NCBI RefSeq assembly: GCF_034006335.1
Contig: NZ_JAWDIQ010000003.1
Source of the DNA: Paracerasibacillus soli
GTDB taxonomy: Bacteria > Bacillota > Bacilli > Bacillales > Amphibacillaceae
Length of the DNA stretch: 64,000 nt
Reading direction: 5' to 3' (one strand)
Shown piece after piece: positions 58,044-64,000 of this stretch. A program made the translations under genes and the position numbers. Position 1 is the stretch's first letter; every line of letters begins with the position of its first letter. The notes beneath the pieces were generated by a model. The model was not told the origin of the DNA, ran no database searches, and worked only from the letters and a program-made list of their open reading frames with translations.

Positions 58044-59586
58044 TTGAAAAAACGTGCACTATTAAGTGTTTCTGATAAAACGGGAATTGTTGATTTTGCC
58101 AAATCCTTAATACAATTAAATTATGAAATTATTTCAACTGGTGGGACGCTAAGAGCTTTAGAAGAAGCGGGGATTCCTGTTATTGCAGTTGACGAGATTA
58201 CTAGTTTTCCAGAAATTTTAAATGGCCGAGTGAAAACGCTCCATCCGCATGTTCATGGCGGTATTTTAGCAAAACGTCATCAACCAACGCATCACAATGA
58301 ACTCCAACAACATGGGATTACATATATTGATCTCGTTGCTGTAAATTTGTATCCATTTAAACAGACTTTGGAACAAATTAATGCGACACATGATGAAATT
58401 ATGGAGCAAATTGACATTGGTGGCCCAACGATGTTGCGGGCAGCAGCAAAAAACTATGTAGATGTAGCGGTTGTCGTAGATCCCGAAGACTATAGTATGG
58501 TTGTTCAAACATTAGAGAAAAATGAACTTAACGCTGAAACGCGTCTTCATTTAGCAGCGAAGGTATTTCGACATACTGCACATTATGATGCCTTAATTGC
58601 CCAGTACTTTTCCGAAATCACGAATAATCCGTTTCCGGAAACATATACAGTTACATATGAAAAAGCCCAAACTTTACGATATGGAGAAAATCCGCATCAA
58701 CAAGCTGCCCTTTACCGTGAACCAATTATTACAAGTAAAGGCTTAGCTTCAGCAACACAACTTCATGGAAAAGAAATGTCATATAACAATATTCAAGATG
58801 CGAATGCATGCCTAGAAATATTACAGACATATGAAGAACCAGCTGCTGTTGCAGTAAAACATATGAACCCTTGTGGAATAGGGATTGCAGATACGATTGA
58901 GACAGCTTTTGCAAGAGCGTATGAAGGTGATACGACCTCCATCTTTGGAGGCATTGTTGCGGTAAATAGAGAAGTAAGCGAAGCACTAGCAAAAAAACTT
59001 CAAAGTTTTTCTAGAAATCATCATTGCACCTAGCTTTTCAACTGAGGCACTAGAAATTTTACAGAAGAAAAGAAACCTTCGTTTACTTGCTTTACGAGAT
59101 AAGCATCAATCTGTCCTACAAATTCAGTCGCAATTCAATTTGAATAGTACGAACGGTTTATTACTTGTGCAACAAAAAGATCAATTCCCACTAAATCGTG
59201 AAGAGTGGACTTATCCAACTGAACGAAAGCCTACGGAAGAAGAATGGTCTGACTTGCGCTTTGCTTGGAAGGCAGTGAAATATGTGAAATCAAATGCTAT
59301 TGTGCTTGCAAAAGATGGGCAAACAATTGGAATTGGAGCAGGCCAAATGAACCGTGTAGGGGCGGCTAAAATTGCCATTAATCAAGCTGGAGACAAAGCA
59401 GAAGGAGCTGTGATGGCCTCTGATGCGTTTTTTCCGATGCCAGATACGGTTGAGGCGGCAGCGAAGGCAGGGATAAAGGCAATTATTCAGCCGGGTGGCT
59501 CAAAACGTGACCAAGATTCTATTGATTTATGTAATTTGCATGGCATTGCGATGGTATTTACAAATAGGCGGCATTTTAGACATTAA
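58044..59586 (+). CDS. purH: Bifunctional AICAR transformylase/IMP cyclohydrolase (frameshifted)
   Basis: About 513 residues; last two steps to IMP. The IMP cyclohydrolase domain begins KKRALLSVSDKTGIVDFAK, and the transformylase domain has AVAVKHMNPCGIG and IGAGQMNRVGAAKIA with the KH pair. It ends …GIAMVFTNRRHFRH. One missing base near 59010 (KKLQ/FLEIIIAP). TTG 58044 with GGGGGAG upstream is preferred to ATG 58029. Repeats lie directly upstream. Confidence 0.95.
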
Positions 59587-59642
59587 TCTTTGTGAACCAA
59601 CATGTAGTTTTATAATTAGAAAACAATAAAGGGGACAAATTG

Positions 59643-60897
59643 ATGAAAGTATTCGTTGTCGGACGTGGTGGACGGGAACATAGTATTGTAAAAAAGCTAG
59701 CAGAAAGTAAAAGCATTCGTGATTTATTTGTCGCACCTGGAAATGTTGGAATGAAAGAAGCGGTGCATGTACCAATTGACGAGCAAGATATTGATGGTTT
59801 ACTAGCATTTGCAATAGAAAATAAGATTGATTATACAATTGTAGGTCCAGAAAACCCGTTACAACTTGGTATTGCGAATCGTTTTATAGAAAATAACCTA
59901 ACTATTTTTGCACCAACAAAGAAGCGGCACTTCTAGAAAGTAGTAAAGAGTTTGCAAAAGCATTTATGAAAAGACACCATATACCAACAGCGGCATATGA
60001 AACATTCACAGATATTGAAGCCGCACGTGAGTATATAAAAGAAAAAGGTGCACCAATCGTCATTAAAGCTGACGGATTAGCTGCGGGTAAAGGCGTCGTT
60101 GTCGCGCAAACTGAAGGGGAAGCATTTGCTGCCGTCGATGCAATGCTCGTAAATAAGAAATTTGGTGATGCAGGCGAAACAATTGTCATAGAAGAATTTA
60201 TGGAAGGTACAGAATTTACGCTAATGGCTTTTGTACATCGTGACAACGTATTTCCAATGGTGCCAGCTAGAGATCACAAAAGAGCGTTTGATTATGATAA
60301 AGGACCTAACACAGGTGGAATGGGGCCTACGCACCTGTTGCAGATATTACGGACGATATAGTTTCATTTGTAACAAAGGAAGTGATACAGAAAACTGCGA
60401 CAAAAATGGTGCAGGAGGGACATCCGTTCACTGGAATCCTGTACGCAGGTATGATGATGACAGCTGAAGGGCCGAAAGTTATCGAGTTTAATACGCGATT
60501 TGGAGATCCTGAAACACAAGTTGTATTGCCCTTACTAAAAAATGACTTATTGCAAGTAATGATAGATGTACAAAAAGGAAAAAATCCACAATTAAACTGG
60601 CGCGATGAATATTGCGTTGGTGTAGTTTTAGCAGCCTCAGGATATCCAACAGAAACATATAAAAAGGATATTTTATTACCACAATTTAAAGGGAATATTT
60701 TTACTGTTTACGCAGGGGTAGATGCACTTAATGAAAAGATGGTATCTGCAGGTGGACGCATTATGCTAGTAGGCAGTACTGGTAAGACTATGATGGAAGC
60801 TTCAGAAAAGGTCTATCAAAGTATGGAACAAACTGAAGTTAGTGAAGATATATTTTATCGGAGAGATATAGGCGGATTGTTATATCCAGTCTTATAG
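59643..60897 (+). CDS. purD: Phosphoribosylamine-glycine ligase (frameshifted)
   Basis: About 418 residues, ATP-grasp; makes GAR from PRA and glycine. VVGRGGREHSIVKKL, YTIVGPENPLQLG, IKADGLAAGKGVVVA, GPNTGGMG and VIEFNTRFGDPETQ are all recognisable. Breaks lie near 59930 and 60330. ATG 59643 has AAAGGGGAC upstream. Last gene of the operon. Confidence 0.95.
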
Positions 60898-60947
60898 TAA
60901 TTAGATTTTTAACAGGGACCAAACCAAATACAAAAATGGGCGATGTG

Positions 60948-60982
60948 GGGATGCGAATGACAATATGTTTCGTATCCCTATT
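60948..60982 (+). terminator. Terminator of the pur operon
   Basis: GGGATGCGAA (60948-60957) pairs with TTCGTATCCC (60969-60978, one G·T), then TATTTT. Confidence 0.75.
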
Positions 60983-61091
60983 TTAGTATATATAACAAGA
61001 CAACAAAATTGATATATCCTATTGACAAATAGTTGCAATGGGATATAATTTTTGAAATAAATAAAACACGATGGAATGGGAGGGACATAGG

Positions 61092-61658
61092 ATGAAGTAT
61101 GATGCATTGAACAAGACAATTCATACGGATAGATTATATTTGAGGCTTTTCGAAAAAAATGACGCAGAAACTATTCAAGTATTATGTAATAATTTTAAAA
61201 TCTATAAAAGTACACTTTACTTACCATACCCATATGCTTTAAACGACGCCTTAGTATGGATGGAAAACCACGAGAAAAACTTCAATGAAGATCGTTCATA
61301 TGAATTTGCAATTACAGATAGAATCAGCGGAAATCTATATGGTGCTATTTCATTATCTAACCATCAAAAATTTAATAACGGAGAAATTGCGTATTGGATT
61401 GGTGAAGCATATTGGGGAAGGGGTTACGGAACAGAAGCTGCAAAGGCAATGATAGACTTTGCTTTTAAGGAGAAAAAATTACATAAAGTATTCGCACGCT
61501 ATTTCAAGTCGAACCCTGCGTCAGGAAGAATTATGCAAAAAATAGGCATGGTTCAAGAAGGCTTATTGAAAGATCATGTAGTAAAAGATGGAAAATATGA
61601 AGACTTCATTTATTACGGCATCATCAATCCTTATGATATAGAAACAGATACAATGTAG
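61092..61658 (+). CDS. GNAT acetyltransferase, RimJ/RimL-type
   Basis: 188 residues. TDRLYLRLFEKNDAETIQ at the start, the acetyl-CoA loop WGRGYGTEAAKAMIDFAF (residues ~115) and NPASGRIMQKIGM are typical of ribosomal-protein-type N-acetyltransferases. ATG 61092 is preferred since GGGAGGG precedes it; ATG 61071 overlaps that site. Stand-alone. Substrate unknown. No frameshift. Confidence 0.88.
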   Translation: MKYDALNKTIHTDRLYLRLFEKNDAETIQVLCNNFKIYKSTLYLPYPYALNDALVWMENHEKNFNEDRSYEFAITDRISGNLYGAISLSNHQKFNNGEIAYWIGEAYWGRGYGTEAAKAMIDFAFKEKKLHKVFARYFKSNPASGRIMQKIGMVQEGLLKDHVVKDGKYEDFIYYGIINPYDIETDTM

Positions 61659-62229
61659 TTATAAATATTGAATATCCGTGTTTTATTTTATTAAGTATGA
61701 AACATTTATCTTGCATACTAACTAATGTAACTGAACAGATATTAAACAACCAAAAAATCCTTAATACAATAAATGTAGTAAGGATTTTATATTTTTCTCC
61801 AACTTATCAATGAAGTTTTTTGACTTTTAAAATACACCTAAAAAATGTACCAATCCCAAAAATACAATGATGCCCTTATAAGGAAACAACTAGTAGGAGA
61901 AGTGCGCTCCCTCTCATTGACCAAACTCTCATCTTTATATTTTTAATCTTTCGTATGCGTATAGAACGGAATAATCATGGAGATTAATACCAATTGCATT
62001 TTAAAATGAACAGAATGCAAGAAGGATGAAATATATATTTTACGCTTTATAAACACGGAAATTGAATTGTATACCAAATAACAATAGTATATAATATATC
62101 TAATTATTTGAATGTATAGCTTGCACGTAGACCCCTAGTAAACTTCATTTTAGCTTCCTGTAATTGGAGGGATAGTTTATTAGTGCTTTTTTATATAAAG
62201 GCGAGATGATAAGAGAAAGGCAGGGGTTT
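61659..62229. other. Intergenic region, 571 bp, one terminator
   Basis: AAAATCCTTA (61754-61763) is complementary to TAAGGATTTT (61779-61788), serving the acetyltransferase gene. The rest is AT-rich, without a convincing ORF, promoter pair or RNA. Confidence 0.6.
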
Positions 62230-62734
62230 ATGAAAAAAATTATCCTAATTGGTTCTGGTGGAGCGGGAAAATCAACATTGGCAAGACAATTAGGGGCCAA
62301 GCTGGGACTAAACGTATATCACTTAGATGCACTATTTTGGCAGCCGAATTGGGTAGGCCTTCCAAGGAATGAACAAATAGAGATTCAAAATGAGTTAGTA
62401 AAAAATGAGGCATGGATCATTGATGGAAATTACGGTGGAACGATGGATATAAGACTTCATGCGGCAGATACAATAATCTTCCTTGATATTCACAGAGCAA
62501 TTTGTGTTTATCGCGCTTTGAAAAGAATGGTGAAGTATAGGAATCAAACGAGACAGACATGGGGAAGGTTGTGAAGAAAGAATCGATCTCGGCTTTTTAA
62601 AATGGATATGGAATTATCCGAAAGAAAAAAGACCGGAAATCCTAAAAAAGCTAGAGCTGTTATCTAATGAAAAACAAATTATTATTTTAAAATCGCCTAG
62701 ACAAATTCGTGGATTTTTGGAAAGTCTATATTGA
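62230..62734 (+). CDS. P-loop kinase-like protein (topology modulation / FlaR-like), frameshifted
   Basis: About 168 residues. Walker A is IGSGGAGKSTLARQL; LDALFWQPNWVGLP and IIDGNYGGTMDIRL are typical of this small adenylate-kinase-like family. A missing G in the run near 62563 splits the end; the next frame continues EERIDLGFLKWIWNYPKE to the stop at 62734. ATG 62230 starts MKKIILIG. The family has no settled function. It ends 77 bases before the next gene. Confidence 0.83.
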
Positions 62735-62811
62735 TTTTTGTAGCATATGCAATAAACGGGCGCTATTTTTTGAATGAAGAGCAGCCCTATTTTTTTATAG
62801 TAGAAAGGTGT

Positions 62812-63381
62812 ATGAAAATGAATGAAAGTAAAATTGCTTATTATGAAAAGGAATCACCAAAGTTTAACCCCCTGGAGCATTTAATCCTTCGTGTAAATGA
62901 GATGGAAAATAAGTCGGACTATGGGGGAAAAGTTGCACTTAAGTGGAAAAAGATTATCGATGATACGCTTATACATGAGGTTTATCCAGTAATACACCCG
63001 ATAGGACAAGAAACATTTTCTTTGTACGCAGAGTTTCCAATAGGTATTTTTGAATACGCTTTAGACATAGATGGTGCAACTTCATATATAAGAGAAAAAC
63101 ATATTAATAGGGAGATTTTTGATCCTGTTGACATAATAAACGCTGTTGATGAAGGAAATATAAATAAAGATACAAGCAAGATAAAAACCAATCATAAGAA
63201 CCCCGTAATGGCACTTCAAAGTCAGTATTTAACTGGAAATAAACCTTATTGTATTAATGGGAATCATCGGATTTTTGAAGCTTACCGTAATAACGAGAGA
63301 CAAATTGCAGTGTATGTTTTTAAAGAGCTTGAATTCGTCCCCTTTTCTACCATATCTGGAGCAAAGCTATGTATTTTCTAG
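62812..63381 (+). CDS. Hypothetical protein with C-terminal GNHR motif
   Basis: 189 residues. Not recognised as a whole. The C-terminal third has GNKPYCINGNHRIFEAYRNN, similar to the GxHR loop of ParB/Srx-like nucleases and kinases, and SQYLTG before it. The N-terminal part is mixed alpha/beta without clear motifs. AGAAAGGTG precedes ATG 62812. No operon partner is evident, and no frameshift. Confidence 0.55.
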   Translation: MKMNESKIAYYEKESPKFNPLEHLILRVNEMENKSDYGGKVALKWKKIIDDTLIHEVYPVIHPIGQETFSLYAEFPIGIFEYALDIDGATSYIREKHINREIFDPVDIINAVDEGNINKDTSKIKTNHKNPVMALQSQYLTGNKPYCINGNHRIFEAYRNNERQIAVYVFKELEFVPFSTISGAKLCIF

Positions 63382-63472
63382 AAATAGATTATAATAATGT
63401 CATTCACAATGATAGAAAGCATTTAAGAGATGATGTTGAAGCCTTTGCATGTTTATTTTAAGGAGATAAAAA

Positions 63473-64000
63473 GTGAAAATAATTGTTATTGGTAGTATCG
63501 CAGTATTATTGATATTAGTTATTGCAGTTGTTTTGATAGGAATTGCCGTTTATAAGCATAATATGAAAAAAGATAAGTACGATTTGTTACGTTACTTTAA
63601 AAGCAATAAAGATAAAATATCTATTACTTTAAAAGAAAATGGAGAAGAAGTACTTTCTATTAACTCGGATAAGAAATATCCATTGGCAAGTACATTAAAA
63701 GTAATAATAGCATTTAATTTTGTTAAGTGTGTAACGAATAACAAGATTTCTATTACTGATAAAGTAAAGTTAGAGGAACTAGATAAATTTTACATTCCAC
63801 ATACAGATGGGGATGCTCATCCTAACTGGAAAAGATCAATCAATTACTCTACTGAAGTATCTCTACTAGAAATTGCTAAAGGAATGATGCAATTTAGCTC
63901 TAACGCTTGTACGGATTTTCTAATCGATAGAGTTGGGCTGGATATCATGAATAAAAGTCTGAAAACACTTCAGTTAAAACATGATAAAATAGCTTATTTC
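63473..64000 (+). CDS. Serine hydrolase, class A beta-lactamase-like (3' truncated)
   Basis: The frame is open to the window end (176 codons seen). An N-terminal membrane segment (IIVIGSIAVLLILVIAVVLIGIAV) is followed by the penicillin-binding/beta-lactamase fold with the SxxK motif in PLASTLKVIIAF (Ser ~75) and an SDN-like SSNACTDFLID. Proteins of this kind often act as peptidases rather than beta-lactamases. GTG 63473 has AAGGAGATAAAAA upstream, a very good site. Confidence 0.8.
   Translation, partial: MKIIVIGSIAVLLILVIAVVLIGIAVYKHNMKKDKYDLLRYFKSNKDKISITLKENGEEVLSINSDKKYPLASTLKVIIAFNFVKCVTNNKISITDKVKLEELDKFYIPHTDGDAHPNWKRSINYSTEVSLLEIAKGMMQFSSNACTDFLIDRVGLDIMNKSLKTLQLKHDKIAYF

Noticed and set aside
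57458..58102. 214-codon minus-strand ORF through the repeat array
   Set aside because: It arises from the repeats, runs antisense into purN and purH and has no start signals; better explained as a stop-free minisatellite.

Overview
The window is low-GC Firmicute DNA, most likely from the Bacillaceae. The backbone order (yeaC/yeaD/yebA-like genes, guaA, pbuG, a yebE-like gene, purE-K-B…L-F-M-N-H-D) matches the Bacillus subtilis purine region. Ribosome binding sites are strong, TTG and GTG starts are frequent, and a PurR box and three guanine-type riboswitches are visible. I cannot assign a genus.

Layout. 1-9.2 kb: a truncated SPFH/YdjI-like gene, an oligopeptide-binding lipoprotein, an amidase, and a MoxR/DUF58/transglutaminase operon. 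9.3-11.1 kb: riboswitch-controlled guaA. 11.07-38.55 kb: a Tn916-family integrative and conjugative element (ICE) inserted at the 3' end of guaA. It is bounded by near-identical copies of GAGTGGGA(A/G)TAG and carries TTGCAT arm-type repeats near both ends. The ICE holds integrase, a DUF3173 protein, sigma-like and HTH regulators, an arsenic cargo (arsP-arsR; arsR-arsB-arsC; arsD-arsA-hesB-like), the transfer genes (orf13 to orf23 equivalents, oriT, MobT-type relaxase), ArdA and a cytosine methyltransferase. A three-gene ABC-3C-type conflict system (metallophosphoesterase, middle component, DUF2326-like ATPase) lies between the orf19 and orf18 equivalents. 38.6-40.2 kb: an integrase remnant and an Mrr-like restriction gene with an extra N-terminal HTH. 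40.4-48.6 kb: riboswitch-pbuG, an MFS transporter, msrA, a MOSC protein, Hsp20, a DUF2179 protein and a secreted lipase. 48.7-60.9 kb: the de novo purine operon, in which purC, purS and purQ are missing and a minisatellite array sits between purN and purH. 60.9-64 kb: an acetyltransferase, a P-loop kinase-like gene, a hypothetical gene and a truncated serine hydrolase.

The purine genes work together: guaA, pbuG and the pur operon each sit behind a guanine aptamer with a terminator, so guanine excess would shut down GMP synthesis, uptake and de novo synthesis. The ICE transfer genes read leftward as in Tn916, with arsenic cargo between the transfer and regulation modules.

A caution covers the whole window. 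About thirty genes, including essential ones such as guaA, are broken by single-base frameshifts, mostly losses in short homopolymers. This looks like unpolished long-read sequence rather than biological decay. I annotate such genes as single CDS spans with approximate frameshift positions.

The most interesting items are a candidate pseudoknotted structured RNA (12745-12998) inside the ICE, the ABC-3C system, a methyltransferase segment that looks protein-like in two frames, the purN-purH repeat array and the missing purCSQ block.
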